NCBI RefSeq assembly: GCF_025698545.1
Contig: NC_068567.1
Coordinates: 61,144,705 to 61,208,704, forward strand
DNA: 64,000 bases
Source of the DNA: Gossypium raimondii
Lineage: Eukaryota; Streptophyta; Magnoliopsida; Malvales; Malvaceae
Direction of reading: 5' to 3'
Part shown: positions 1 to 11,129 of the stretch, piece by piece
How the letters are laid out: each line of letters opens with the position of its first letter
Numbering within the stretch: the stretch's first letter is position 1
Program-made: the position numbers and the translations under genes
The notes under the pieces: generated by a model
The model's database searches: none
Told to the model about the DNA's origin: nothing
Seen by the model: only the letters and a program-made list of their open reading frames with translations

Positions 1-230
1 GTAGAAAACAAGCAGTCATAATTTTATTTTTATCTTTTTAATTATATAACACCAAATACATCATATATATGTTTTTTATACATATTACAAATACGAGAGG
101 GAATGCTAACCACATGATTTGAACTTCGGCATATTTAAGATGCCAACAAGGTGGAGTAACCACTGCACCCTTACAATGTTAGTGTAAATATATTATATTT
201 TATAGCACCTTGATAAAACACACTTTCTAT

Positions 231-600
231 GAGGTAAAAGTATCATATAGACCCTTGCAACTAAAAGTGAGATTGCATTTTGCTCTTTTTACTTTAAAAA
301 AGGTAAATTAGTCATTATATGTTAAATTAAAGAGTAAACCAGTCATTTTTATTAAAAATTCCATCAATTTCTATTATTAAAAACTGACATGGACAAGTTA
401 CATGTGGCGTGCCACGTGTACCTTATTTTGATGTATATAGACCAATTTTTAATAGTAAAAATGGATGAAATGTTTAACAAAAGGACTTGTTTGCTCTTTG
501 ATCAAACATATAATGATTAATTTGCCCATTTTTTGAGTAGAAGAGGTAAAATATATTTTGACTCCTAATATAAAGACATCTATAATACTTTTATCCCTAT
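231..600. mobile_element. Palindromic MITE, family A, copy 1
   Basis: The left end (GGTAAAAGTATCATATAG) is the inverse of the right end (CTATAATACTTTTATCC), and the two halves are reverse complements nearly throughout, so a single strand would fold into one long hairpin. The centre holds GTGGCGTGCCACGTGTACC, with an ACGTG core. Related copies lie at 6532-6893, 10741-11089, 34545-34680 (half), 49487-49837, 60749-61036 and 63468-63610 (half). No transposase is encoded. Confidence 0.85.
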
Positions 601-796
601 ACGACACAAAACTAACTGGGAAGCTTGTAGCTCAAGAAACAGAAACCTAGCTATGTATATAATATGGAACATAGACAAGCGTATCAAACAAGTAGGATAG
701 ACCCATCAAAGTATACTATGTGAAAATGAAAACTATACCCTGTTTGTTTCACATGAAACTTTCACCAAATTTAGACCTCCATTAAGCCAAAGTCAC

Positions 797-1183
797 TTAC
801 AAATCACCCCAATGCTCAGAACCAAGTAACTTTAGGTTCCTCTTAACTAGAATCCCAAGATGATCATTATGGTTGCCATGCAGAACGAAAATCACCTTAT
901 CACCCACCCTGAGACCCATTCTTTTAACAAAATCAAGCCACCCTTTGGTTAACACTGGCTTAGGGTGACCATCATTTTTCCTAGTGTAAAGCCTAAAGGT
1001 CCATACCTTACTATACTTGTCCATGACTTGAAAATCCAACGACTGTGACCCTTCTAAAAGCTTGAAATGTTCCCTCATCGTAGCTGTAGGGAATGAAAAA
1101 CGAACCCCAACATCAGTAGCTGTTAATATCTTAGAACAAAGCTCTTTCATAACTGGTTCACTCTCACTCGATTGCATATGCAT
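797..1183 (-). CDS. Small single-B3-domain protein, copy 1
   Basis: A single-exon gene of 128 residues made of little more than one B3 DNA-binding domain (roughly residues 14-115). The visible B3 signatures are CSKILTATDVG near the start, a central VWTFRLYTRKN strand, then PVLTKGWLDFVKRMGLRVGD followed by VIFV, which is the typical 'gW..FV...L..GD.v.F' ending. Plant B3 proteins bind DNA in the nucleus; this one has no second B3, AP2, ARF or PB1 domain, so it resembles the small stand-alone B3 genes of dicots. The start is the ATG at 1183; a second ATG follows two codons later (MHM). It is nearly identical to the gene at 7092-7478 (4 of 128 residues differ). Target sites and partners cannot be judged from sequence. 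Confidence 0.8.
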   Translation of the reverse strand: MHMQSSESEPVMKELCSKILTATDVGVRFSFPTATMREHFKLLEGSQSLDFQVMDKYSKVWTFRLYTRKNDGHPKPVLTKGWLDFVKRMGLRVGDKVIFVLHGNHNDHLGILVKRNLKLLGSEHWGDL

Positions 1184-1252
1184 GGTTTAAAAGCTAGTGA
1201 AAACCCCAGTTTTTTTTATGAGAGTTTAGCTACTTTCATAGATATATGATTG

Positions 1253-3287
1253 AAGTTTGTCCGGGAAGTTTCATGTTTTTTTTTTTTCAAAAAAAAGAAA
1301 GTATTTTGACCCTAACTTTTTGAAAAGTATATTTTAACCCCGTAACTTTTATAAATTACAATTTGACCCCCACAATTTCTCAAAATTACATTTTGACCCA
1401 AATATTTTCTCTAAATTACACTTTGGCCCCAAAAACCTTTGCTGCGTTTACGATTTGATCCCTCTGGCAGCCACCGACCCAAGTTGCACCTACAACGGCG
1501 GCGGCCGACCTAGGCCCTTCCTAGCCCACTTGCTACCTGCAAAAAGGAAGAAAAAACATCAAATTTAAAAGGGATTTCAAACCCCCAAAATTTTAAAAAA
1601 AAAGAGAAAAAAAAAAACAACAAGAGAGAAAAAAATCAGCAGCAAAAATGAAGAAAAAACAGTGAAGAAACTTCAAAAAAAGTTTTCATTTCTTTCTCAC
1701 AACCACCGGAGGCGGACGAGAGCGACGGAGCGCGAGTGGAGGACCGGAGCAACGCCTTGGGTCCTCGGATTTTCGAAAAAAAAAAGGAAAAAGAAGAGAA
1801 GGAAAAAGAAAAGGGGAAGAGGAGAGGGAGAAGTGCGCCAGCGGATACCGTCGGCCAAGAGGACAGCGGCGGCGTTGAAGAGGGCTAGGAGAACCGGAAG
1901 AGGAAGAAGGAAGATGAAGGGAGGGGAACGAAAAGAGAAAGAAGAAAAAAGAAAAAAAACGAAAAAGAAAGAAAAAAGAAAAAAATCTAAAAAACAAATC
2001 ATCCGGGTCAAGCTGACCGACCCGTCCGACCCGGAACCATTAGCTTAGCAGGCCACAACAGCAAATTAGGCCCAAATAGCAGGCCCTAAAAAGACTGCAG
2101 CGAAAGAAAAACAGCTTGACCCAATAGGCCCAGTAGCCCAGGCCCAAGCAGCAGGCCCAGTAGCGCACTGGTAGGCCAGGCCCGTTCCAGCAGCCCCCTC
2201 AGGCCCAGCAGCGCGGCCCAGCAAGCCCAAGTCCGACAGGCCGGCCCAGCAGAGAGGAAAAAAAAGGAAAAGAAAGAAAAAAAAGACGAAGAAAAAAAGA
2301 AGAAAAAAAAAAAAGTTCAATTTGCGTAACCCGTTTGACCAAGCTCGTGTATTGGATCTTCTTGGTAATTTCGTTTATTTCATTTTTTATTTAATGCATG
2401 TATTTTTATGCTATTCCATTTTTAATATTATTAGTATTTTTATGCATTATATATATTTTGTATTTATATTTTTAATTTAATTTTATTTATTTTAAATAAT
2501 TTTAATAAATAAAGCAACGAATCAATTTAATATTAAATCGTTGATTTCATCGCTATGATGGGTGAACATCACTGGTTTGCGTTAAACAAGATACGTTTTT
2601 TTTAAAATCGAAAATATTCAAAAATTTTCGTGTCTTCGAAAAAAAAATTTCGTGTTTCGAAATTTTCTTGTCTTCAAAAAAAATTCGTGCTTTCAAAAAT
2701 ATTCGTGTTTTTAAAAAAATAAGGCTACAAATTGATTTGACACTAATCCGTTGATTTCATTGCTATGTTGAGTGAATATCACCGGTTCGTGTTAAATACG
2801 ATACGTCCTTAATATAAAAATAAAAAAAATTTGTGTTTCAAAAATTCCAGTGTTTCAAAAAATTTTCGTGTTTTCAAAAAAAATTCCCTTGTTTCAAAAA
2901 AAATCTCGCGTTTTCAAAACAAAAATTCTCATGTTTCAATCGGATCACGAGTAAATATTAAATTGAACTCGTATTTTTGAAAATTAAGACAACGCGCGCT
3001 TACCAAAATACCAATTTTGGGCGTCGCGAGGGTGCTAATACCTTCCTCGCGCATAACCGACTCCCGAACTCTAATTTTCTCTGGATTTTCATGTAGACCT
3101 AAAATTACTTCTTTTTTAGAAAAGTTTAAAAATAAAATTTTCTTTTAAAAAGAAAATTTATTAGGTGTTCGATCACACCTAGAAAAAGATCGGTGACGAC
3201 TCCCTTTTCAAATAAAATCGAGACCCTATTTTTTAAATTTTCAATAATCACCTCAACAAGTGCCCATGCAAAAATTTTAGCTGTAGC
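1253..3287. mobile_element. LTR-like insertion fossil, gypsy type (probably Tat lineage)
   Basis: About 2 kb present in the left duplicate and absent from the right one (compare 7545-7606), so it arrived after the duplication. It starts with T-rich 'ttttgacccc' repeats, has a long purine-rich, GC-richer middle (about 1560-2320) with repeated GGCCCAGCAG-like words, and ends with the sequence about 3015-3260 (cgcgagggtgctaatacctt, then GACTCCCGAAC, then GTGACGACTCC) that I know from gypsy LTR ends. No gag or pol is visible, so it looks like a solo LTR or LTR fragment. No clean target duplication was found and the boundaries are approximate. It is young relative to the duplication. Confidence 0.6.
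2511..2806. repeat. Two-unit direct repeat inside the LTR-like insertion
   Basis: Two related units of about 85 bases (2511-2598 and 2722-2806) share AATCGTTGATTTCATCGCTATG-like and GTTAAA.A.GATACG words. They are separated and followed by short 'aaattttcgtgtttc' iterations that run to about 2940. This is internal structure of the insertion, not a gene. Confidence 0.6.
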
Positions 3288-4305
3288 TACATAAATTTCC
3301 TATGAAACTTCAAGTATTGAAAGTTTATTGGATAACGAAGATTGGTATAGCATTATTACTTGCTTTTTAGATGGGATTGATGGAGAGATCTTGGATCAAA
3401 TTCCAATGTTCAAACAATGAAAACGTTTAATATGGACCGTAAAACGGAGATAAAAATCATAGGATTTAAAAAAATAATTAATGTAAGTTCAATTGGATAA
3501 GATATGAAATGCTATCTTTAGGGTTAAAATAGGCTATAAGTAATTGTGTTCTTCTTTATAAATTCAAATTTTAGTCCCTGTATTTTTATTTTCATCAAGA
3601 ATTCAATCTTTTATCTTTCGATTTTAAATTCATGATTAATTATTAACACTATTAAAATTTCTTTGTTAAATTAGCAAGTGTGATGTTTTGGAATTAAAAA
3701 AATCCAACCGACAACCATATAGCATAAAAATGGCGTAACCAAGGGAGAATCTAGAAAAATTTAGGAGGCGAATTGAATTATGATTTTTTAGAGATCAAAA
3801 TATAATTTTATTATGTATTAATTTATGATTTCATTTTCTTTTAAGGAACTACTTCCACATAATTTTTTCATTTCATAGGGCCAAAATGCGTTTTATCATA
3901 TATTGGTTTATAATTTATGAGAGGATTGAATTATAATTTTCCCATTTTGGGGGGTCAATACCTCTACCTACCTGCTTAGATTTGTCTCCGTTGTAATAAA
4001 CCTGAATTTAATAGAAGAATCTTAATGTTGTTAATAACTAGAATTGAATTTTAAATCCAAAAATAGATAAACTAAATTCCTTAAAATAAAAATTAATGGA
4101 CTAAATTTTAAATATACAAAAATTTTAACCTACCTTTGTGCACTTACTTTCTATTTTTCTTCATTAATTAATTCATGCCAACCAATATATTATATTTGCT
4201 AAAACTTTCATGTGCATTATTTGTTATCAAAGAATTTAGTTCTTGACCAATATACATCACTTAAATTAGTTGGTATATTCATCTACTAACGAGAACAGAT
4301 GATAT
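3288..4305. other. Duplicated spacer with degenerate inverted-repeat element
   Basis: No gene seen. The stretch matches 7606-8616 in the right copy. Between about 3518 and 4130 it carries a degenerate inverted-repeat element whose ends read GGTTAAAATAGGCTATAAG on the left and AAATTTTAACC on the right, related to the element at 28174-28514. Confidence 0.6.
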
Positions 4306-4984
4306 TAGGGGTGTGCAAAATTCGGGTAAAACCGAATAAATTCGGTTAATCGACCGAATTCGGTTAATCGATCAGTTAACCGAATTTTTTCGGTCGGGGA
4401 TTGGTTAATTATTTTTTGATTTTTCGGTTAACGGTTAATTCGGTTCGAAACCGGTCGGTTAACCGAATTTTTTCGGTTTAACTGAAAAAATTAATAAATA
4501 AAATTATAATATATAAATAGGCCCATTATTCACCTAAACCCAATCCAAACTCAAGTATTCAAGTCAACCCAATTACCCAACCCAACCCAACCCAATCATA
4601 AAAATTACAAATAATTTAATAAATAAAAATAAAATTCTAAAACTGAAACTAAAACTAAAACTAAAGTCTAAAAGTCTAAAAATAATTTAATTATGTAGTG
4701 CTTCAATTCGGTTAATTCGGGTAATTCGGTTAATTCGGGTAATCCGGTTAATTCGTTAATTCGGGTAATTCGGTTAATTCGGGTAATTCGGTTAATTTTT
4801 AACCAAAAATAAAAAATATATAATTTTAGGTTAATTTGGTTAACCGATCGAATTAAACGGAAAAATTTCGGTTCGGTTAATTTTTTTTGAAAAAATTTCA
4901 GCTCGGTTAATGGTTAAAAATTTTGAAAGGTCAGTTAATTCGGTTAATGTTATTTCGGGTCAGTTAACCGAATGAACACCCCTA
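4306..4984. mobile_element. hAT-type MITE with cggttaatt motif array
   Basis: 679 bases. The left end TAGGGGTGTGCA and the right end TGAACACCCCTA are inverted repeats. They are flanked by GATGATAT (4298-4305) and GATGGTAT (4985-4992), an 8-bp target duplication with one mismatch. The right duplicate keeps the unoccupied site GATGGTAT at 8617-8624. Both subterminal regions are arrays of 'cggttaattcggg' words in inverted orientation around an AT-rich core. The 8-bp duplication and the TA(G)GGGTG terminus indicate the hAT superfamily. There is no coding capacity. Confidence 0.9.
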
Positions 4985-5507
4985 GATGGTATGAAAGAGA
5001 GATATTATCTATTTCCATTAGTGTAATGTTTACATCAGTATTTTCATATTGAATTTTAGGATTTTCATTTGGATTTGATTTTTTTCAAGATGAAAATACT
5101 GATGTGGCATTAAACTATTGAAAAACGAATACAGATGACGTGGCGTCATTGTTTCATACGATCCTTTCCCATTGACTAAATATATATGTAGAGAAGAAAT
5201 CCAAAGAGGGCGGGGGTGCTAACAATTCCCTAAATATATTTGTAGAGGAGCAATCTATTTACATCAATGTAAAACTAAAGTGATTTTATATCATTCCATA
5301 ACTTTTTATATAATTAATATTTTAATTAAAATTTTCTAACTATTTTTTTTATGTATAAAAACTTTCAATCATTTAATGAATATTAATATATACACTTTTT
5401 TAGATCAATATGATACATATATCAAATCGATTAAAAAATTTACATGAATCATAATTATAATTATATCAAAATAAATTTTATATTTTTTATTATAACTTAT
5501 ATATAGG
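4985..5507. other. Duplicated AT-rich spacer, no gene
   Basis: Matches 8617-9122 of the right duplicate. I see no gene or RNA in it. Confidence 0.6.
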
Positions 5508-5514
5508 TTGATAT

Positions 5515-5964
5515 AAGAGCTCTTCAAGCAGCTTTTTGATAAGCTTACTCTAAGTTAATAGTTGAATTTATCTCTTAAATTATCTTGAATATTTATCCAA
5601 TAACTTCCTTTATATCCAAGTAAAACGGCTAGCTTGGCCTCCAAGTAAAAGGATAAGGTATGAGATGGTGCAAATCGATCCTTACTTCTCTTCCTCTTCC
5701 AAATTCAATCAACTTCATTAAGGAGAATAAAACATGGTCTGAGGATCATTTACTGATAGTGTAACACATCATGAAGATCAAAGTAAAAAATGTCAACTTT
5801 ACACTACACTTAATTGTCTTGAAGACATGTCCAAATTGTTGTCCAAAGGTCTATCCAGACAACTGTTTGAACAAAGGATAGAACATGGTGACAAACCATT
5901 CATTTCAAGAAACTTTTGAATTCGAGGAGAAACCTCATATACAAGGATAACTAAGGTCCCAACA
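5515..5964 (-). mobile_element. Copia-type LTR fragment (fossil)
   Basis: On the minus strand a polypurine tract (AAAAGGGGAGAC, within 5965-5978) is followed directly by TGTTGGGACC, the usual junction between the internal region and the 3' LTR of plant Copia elements. The LTR-like sequence continues down to about 5515. It sits exactly in the gap between the two tandem duplicates. Only the LTR side is seen; no pol is visible on the other side. Old and incomplete. Confidence 0.5.
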
Positions 5965-6531
5965 GTCTCCCCTTTTAACTTTTTGACAAAACTCGTCAGC
6001 AAATTATCAATTTAGCTCCCCCTACGTGGAAATCAATTTCTCTTTTTTAGTGTTGAAACTTGTTGAATTGGTTAAAGGGTAAACTCACTTTTTTAATGCA
6101 AATCCTACATGGCATGATCAACGGTGAATTGAAGTTTTTCTTTTTTCCCTTTTTTTATTCATTTCAATCATTAATTTAAAAGAATTTCATGGAATCCAAC
6201 TATAATGAGATTTTTAAATAGATACCAAGCCTCGAGCAAATTGAAGAAAGATTAATTGGCTTATTATGCATGAAAGGTAGAAATTAAACAAGCAGTCATA
6301 ATTTTATTTTTATCTTTTTAATTATATAACACCAAATACATCATATATATATATATATATATATATTTATACATATTACAAATACGAGAGGGAATGCTAA
6401 CCACATGATTTGAACTTCGGCATATTTAAGATGCCAACAAGGTGGCTTAACCACTGCACCCTTACAATGTTAGTGTAAATATATTACATTTTATAGCACC
6501 TTGATAAAACACACTTTCTATGAGGTAAAAG

Positions 6532-6893
6532 TATCATATAGACCCTTGTAACTAAAAGTGAGATTGCATTTTGCTCCTTTTACTTTAAAAAAGATAAATT
6601 AGTCCTTATATGTTAAATTAAAGAGTAAACCAGTCATTTTTGTTAAAAATTCCATCAATATATTTCTACTATTAAAAACTGACATGGACAAGTTACATGT
6701 GGCGTGCCACGTGTACCTCATTTTGATGTACATAGACCAATTTTTAATAGTAAAAATGGATGAAATGTTTAACAAGAGGACTTATTTGCTCTTTGATCTA
6801 ACATATAAAGATTAATTTGCCCATTTTTTTAATAGAAGAGGTAAAATACAATTTGACTTCTAATATAAAGACATCTATAATACTTTTATCCCA
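6532..6893. mobile_element. Palindromic MITE, family A, copy 2
   Basis: Positional equivalent of the element at 231-600. It was copied by the segmental duplication rather than by a new insertion. It lies about 200 bases downstream of the B3 gene stop. Confidence 0.85.
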
Positions 6894-7091
6894 ATACGAC
6901 ACAAAACTAACTGGGAAGCTTGTAGCTCAAGAAACAGAAACCTAGCTATGTATATAATATTTGACATAGACACGCGCATCAAACAAGTAGGATAGACCCA
7001 TCAAAGTATACTATGTGAAAATGAAAACTATACCCTGTTTGTTTCACATGAAACTTTCACCAAATTTAGACCCCCATTAAGCCAAAGTCAC

Positions 7092-7478
7092 TTACAAATC
7101 AGCCCAATGCTCAGAACCAAGTAACTTTATGTTCCTCTTAACTAGAATCCCAAGATGATCATTATGGTTCCCATGCAGAACGAAAATCACCTTATCACCC
7201 ACCTTGAGACCCATTCTTTTAACAAAATCAAGCCACCCTTTGGTTAACACTGGCTTAGGGTGACCATCATTTTTCCTAGTGTAAAGCCTAAAGGTCCATA
7301 CCTTACTATACTTGTCCATGACTTGAAAATCCAACGACTGTGACCCTTCTAAAAGCTTGAAATGTTCCCTCATCGTAGCTGTAGGGAATGAAAAACGAAC
7401 CCCAACATCAGTAGCTGTTAAGATCTTAGAACAAAGCTCTTTCATACCTGGTTCACTCTCACTCGATTGCATATGCAT
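7092..7478 (-). CDS. Small single-B3-domain protein, copy 2
   Basis: Single exon, 128 residues, paralogue of 797-1183. The differences from copy 1 are residue 12 (Gly for Val), 92 (Lys for Arg, just before the GD turn of the B3 domain), 118 (Ile for Leu) and 126 (Ala for Gly). None touches the core motifs CSKILTATDVG, GWLDFVK or VGDKVIFV, so both proteins look intact. The immediate upstream sequence matches copy 1 only to about 7550, beyond which the left copy carries the LTR insertion, so the two genes have different distal promoters. Copy 2 is the better guide to the original promoter. The function is inferred from the B3 domain only. Confidence 0.8.
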   Translation of the reverse strand: MHMQSSESEPGMKELCSKILTATDVGVRFSFPTATMREHFKLLEGSQSLDFQVMDKYSKVWTFRLYTRKNDGHPKPVLTKGWLDFVKRMGLKVGDKVIFVLHGNHNDHLGILVKRNIKLLGSEHWADL

Positions 7479-9228
7479 GGTTTAAAAGCTAGTGAAAACC
7501 CCAATTTTTTTTATGAGAGTTGAGCTACTTTTATAGATATGTGACTGAATAATAGTCGGCCATCACCATTTTGATAGGGTATTTTTTCAACTCATTAAGT
7601 TCAAGTTTAAATTTCCTATGAAACTTCAAGTATTGAAAGTTTATTGGATAATGAAGATTGGTATAGCACTATAACTGCTTTTTAGATGGGTTTGATGGAG
7701 AGATCTTGAATCAAATTTCAATATTCAAACAATGAAAACGCTGAATATGGACCGTAAAACGGAGATGAAAATCATAGGATTTTAAAAATAATAATAATTA
7801 ATGTAAGTTCAGTTGGATAAGATATGAAATGCTATCTTTAGGGTTAAAATAGGCTATAAGTAATTGTGTTCTTGTTTATAAATTCAAATTTTAGTTCCTG
7901 TATTTTTATTTTCATCAAGAATTCAGTCTTTTTACCTTTCAGATTTTAAATTCATGATTAATTATTAACACTATTAAAATTTCTTTGTTAAATTAGCGAC
8001 TGTGACGTTTTGGAATTAAAAAAAAATCCAACTGATAACCATATAGCATAAAAATGGCGTAACCAAGGGAGAATCTAGAAAAAATTTAGGGGGCAGAATT
8101 GAATTATGATTTTTTTGGATATCAAAATATAATTTTATCATATATTAATTTATGATTTCATCTTCTTTTAAGGAACTACTTCAACATAATTTTTTTCATT
8201 TCTTAGGGCCAAAATGCAGTTTTATCATATATTGGTTTATAATTTATGAGAGGATTGAATTATAATTTTCCCATTTTGGGGGGTCAATACCTCTACCTAC
8301 CCTGCTTAGATTTGCCCCCCGTTGTAATAAACCTGAATTTAATAGAAGAATCTTAATGTTGTTAATAATTAGAATTGAATTTTTAAATCCAAAAAAATTC
8401 CTTAAAATAAAAATTAATGGACTAAATTTTAAATATACAAAATTTTAACCTACCTTTGTGCACTTACTTTCTATTTTCTTCATTAATTAATTCATGCCAA
8501 CCAATATATTATATTTGCTAAAACTTTCATGTGCATTATTTGTTATCAAAGAATTTAGTTCTTGACCAATATACATCACTTAAATTAGTTGGTATATCCA
8601 TCTACTAACCAGAAAAGATGGTATGAAAGAGACATTATCTATTTTCATTAGTGTAATGTCACATTAGTATTTTCATATTGAATTTTAAGATTTTCATTTG
8701 GATTTAATTTTTTTCAAGATGAAAATACTGGTGTGGCATTAAACTATTGAAAAACGGATACAGATGATGTGGCGTCATTGTTTCATACGATCCTTTCCCA
8801 TTTACTAAATATATATGTAGAGAAGAAATCCAAAGAGGGCGGGGGTGCTAACCATTCCCTAAATATATTTATAGAGGAGAAATCTATTTACATCAGTGTA
8901 AAACTAAAGTGATTTTATATCATTCCATAACTTTTTATATAATTAATATTTTAATTAAAATTTTCTAACTATTTTTTTATGTATAAAAACTTTCAATCGT
9001 CTAATGAATATTAATATATACACTTTTTAGATCAATATGATAGAGATATCAAATCGATTAAAAATGTACATGCATCATAAATATAATTATATCAAAATAA
9101 ATTTTATATTTTTATTATAACTTAATTTATTGTGTTATAAAAATAATTGGTATTTAAAATAATAAATATATAAATACAAACGATATCTTACTAAATTAAG
9201 TCTCTATCAATAACTTATCTCTTATTTA

Positions 9229-9366
9229 GGGTGAGTTTAGATGGGCGATGCATCTACTTGTGGTTAGTGTAAAAGTAATAGTAACAGTGAGATTATCTAC
9301 TATAACGTGAGACAAAAATTAAACTAAACGCACCGCACCCACCCCACCGCCTATCAAAATCTACCC
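9229..9366. mobile_element. Tourist-like MITE (PIF/Harbinger), copy 1
   Basis: 138 bases with ends GGGTGAGTTTAGATGGGC and the inverse-related AAAATCTACCC, flanked by TTA on both sides (9226-9228 and 9367-9369), the TWA duplication typical of PIF/Harbinger elements. The inner part (GTTAGTGTAAAA then GTGAGACAAAAA then AAACTAAACGCACCGC) is shared with 43863-44011, 62127-62233 and, reversed, 63236-63378. Confidence 0.88.
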
Positions 9367-9369
9367 TTA

Positions 9370-10185
9370 TTTTCTTCAATTTCTTATAATATTTATTACG
9401 TTTCTATTAAATTGCATTTGGACGATAAATAATACTTTATCGAACAAAAGACAATATTTTCTCTATGACGTCATACCATGCGTCTGTTTTGACTCAAAGC
9501 TCTTCTATGCTTACGTAGTTTAATTTGTTTTTTTTAAGAATTTACTAAATTGTAAATTTATTTTTAAAAAGATTAGGTTAGTTTTAGGTAATTTAAAAAT
9601 ACAGGATTATTTTTAAAAAATTTGAAGAGAAGATGAGTTAATCGTAGTAATGACACGTGTCATTTAAAAAAATTAAAGATATCATGTGTCGTTTTTCCAA
9701 GAAAAGAGAAACTGTTATGTGACGATTTCATGAGAGAGCCACATGTGTTGTTTTTAATATTTTTTACCACTAAACATGATTGTTTTCTCTTCAAATGTTG
9801 AAAATTTATCTTAATTTTTAAAATATTAAAATATATCATAAGTCCTAATACTTTTCAAAAATTAGGAAATTTAGTTCTTATCATTTTATTTTCAGAATTA
9901 AGTCTCTACTTTCAAATTCTCAAATTAGGCCCAACTATTAATATTGTTAAATTTGTTGTTGCGACATTTTGAAATTTAAAAAAATCATTTTGTAGTTATG
10001 TAATAAAAAATGTTATATTAACTTGAATTTAACAAAACAATCTTAGTAATGCTAACAGCAAACCTAAATTTTGAAATATAAAAATTAATCATTAAACTTT
10101 TGAAAAAGCTAACGTGATATTTTTAAAAAAACCATCTTATTAGCCCACACAATTTTTTGAAAACAATTTCATTATTTTGACATAA
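9370..10185. other. AT-rich spacer, no gene
   Basis: No gene seen. About 9826-9900 resembles the left arm of the inverted-repeat element at 28174-28514 (TTAAAATATATCATAAGTCC), but the right arm is poorly preserved. Confidence 0.5.
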
Positions 10186-10322
10186 TATCTAAAATTACCT
10201 ATAGTTACTCTCCAACTCATAAATAAAAAAATAATACGTTTCAACGCATTCGAACTCACGTCATCTTATATTGATAATAATACACATGTTAATTAAATTA
10301 AGATTCAATCCCTGCCGCAATT
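10186..10322 (-). mobile_element. tRNA-derived SINE family S, copy 1
   Basis: Read on the minus strand it has the family plan: an A-box-like head with GATT.G.AT..., a B-box-like GAGTTCGAATGCG, a short body with 'ttatttatgagttgg', and an AT-rich tail. Relatives lie at 31677-31812, 40608-40742, 41866-41960, 61445-61575 and 61966-62072. The call rests on this shared plan. Confidence 0.55.
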
Positions 10323-10740
10323 AATTTGCACTGATATTTCACACTTTTGACAAAAATGGATGATTTGATATTATAATAGCTTTTTTTACTAATTAATGGA
10401 TGTACGGACAATCCTACGACAATCAATTTTAGCAACAAAACATGACAAAGATTCGATGCCCCTTCCGACAAATTTCAATCATAAACAAGCCGCCCAAGAA
10501 AAAGTTTCGAATAAAAGTTGAGCCGTTAATTAATTGAAGATTATTTTTAGTTGTCGGCTAAAAGTTTAGGGTTACACCTTTTTCATGGGAATATTACAAT
10601 TGTAGGGCCTTTTATTTTTTACATGGAAATTATGCAACAAAAGTATGTTTCAATTTATAGATTTTCTTTTTTGTTTCAAAAAGTGAATTAATTATGACAT
10701 TCTCTCTTAGTATTTGCAGTTGCAACTTACTATGAAGTTG

Positions 10741-11089
10741 ATATTGTGCAATTTATCCTCTTTACTTAAAAATACATAAATTAGTTCTTATATGTTAGAT
10801 CAAAGAGTAAATCGATTCTTTTTGTTAAAAATTTCATTAATTTTTACTATTGAAAATTGGTCTTTGTATGTCAAAATGAAATACATCTAGTATGCCACGA
10901 GTAACTTTTTGGTTATTTTGTCAGCCACGCCAGTTTTAATAGTAGAAATGAATGAAATTTTTAACAGAAATAACCGGTTTGCTCTTTGATCTAATGTACA
11001 GGGACTCATTTGTCCATTTTTTAATTAGAAAAGGGGGCAAAATGTAATCTGACTGCTAGTGCAGGGACCTCCATGATACTTTTACCCTA
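10741..11089. mobile_element. Palindromic MITE, family A, copy 3
   Basis: Its right end (CCATGATACTTTTACCC) is intact; the left end is eroded. The body matches the family (GTTAGATCAAAGAGTAAA near the left, GTACAGGGACTCATTTG near the right). Confidence 0.8.
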
Positions 11090-11129
11090 CTTACCATGCA
11101 TATTTGCTGGTATATTTTGGTTGAAATTT

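Larger units (their letters stand above)
1..5507. repeat. Left copy of tandem segmental duplication (B3 gene unit)
   Basis: This segment matches 6283-9122 almost base for base: the 3' flank of the B3 gene, the B3 gene itself, and the spacer up to the shared stretch ending near 5507. The match is already under way at base 1, so the true left end lies outside the window. The left copy is about 2.7 kb longer because it alone carries an LTR insertion (about 1253-3287) and a hAT-type MITE (4306-4984). The MITE at 231-600 is at the same place in both copies, so it predates the duplication. Confidence 0.93.
6283..9122. repeat. Right copy of tandem segmental duplication
   Basis: A 2.84-kb unit homologous to the left copy, without the LTR insertion and without the hAT-type MITE, so it shows the more ancestral arrangement. 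It starts at AACAAGCAGTCATAATTTT, contains an (AT)n tract at about 6344-6366 absent from the left copy, the MITE at 6532-6893 and the B3 gene at 7092-7478. It ends at TTTATTATAACTTA near 9122. Confidence 0.93.

Noticed and set aside
1662-2320. Long open frames on both strands rich in Lys/Arg or Phe/Pro
   Set aside because: They are translations of a purine-rich low-complexity tract inside the LTR-like insertion, open in several frames at once and lacking any domain.
6344-6366. (AT)n difference between the duplicates as evidence of an insertion
   Set aside because: Simple microsatellite length change; no ends or duplications.
797-7478. The B3 pair as a possible new regulatory system
   Set aside because: Both are ordinary small B3-domain genes from a recent tandem duplication; nothing in the sequence shows a new mechanism.
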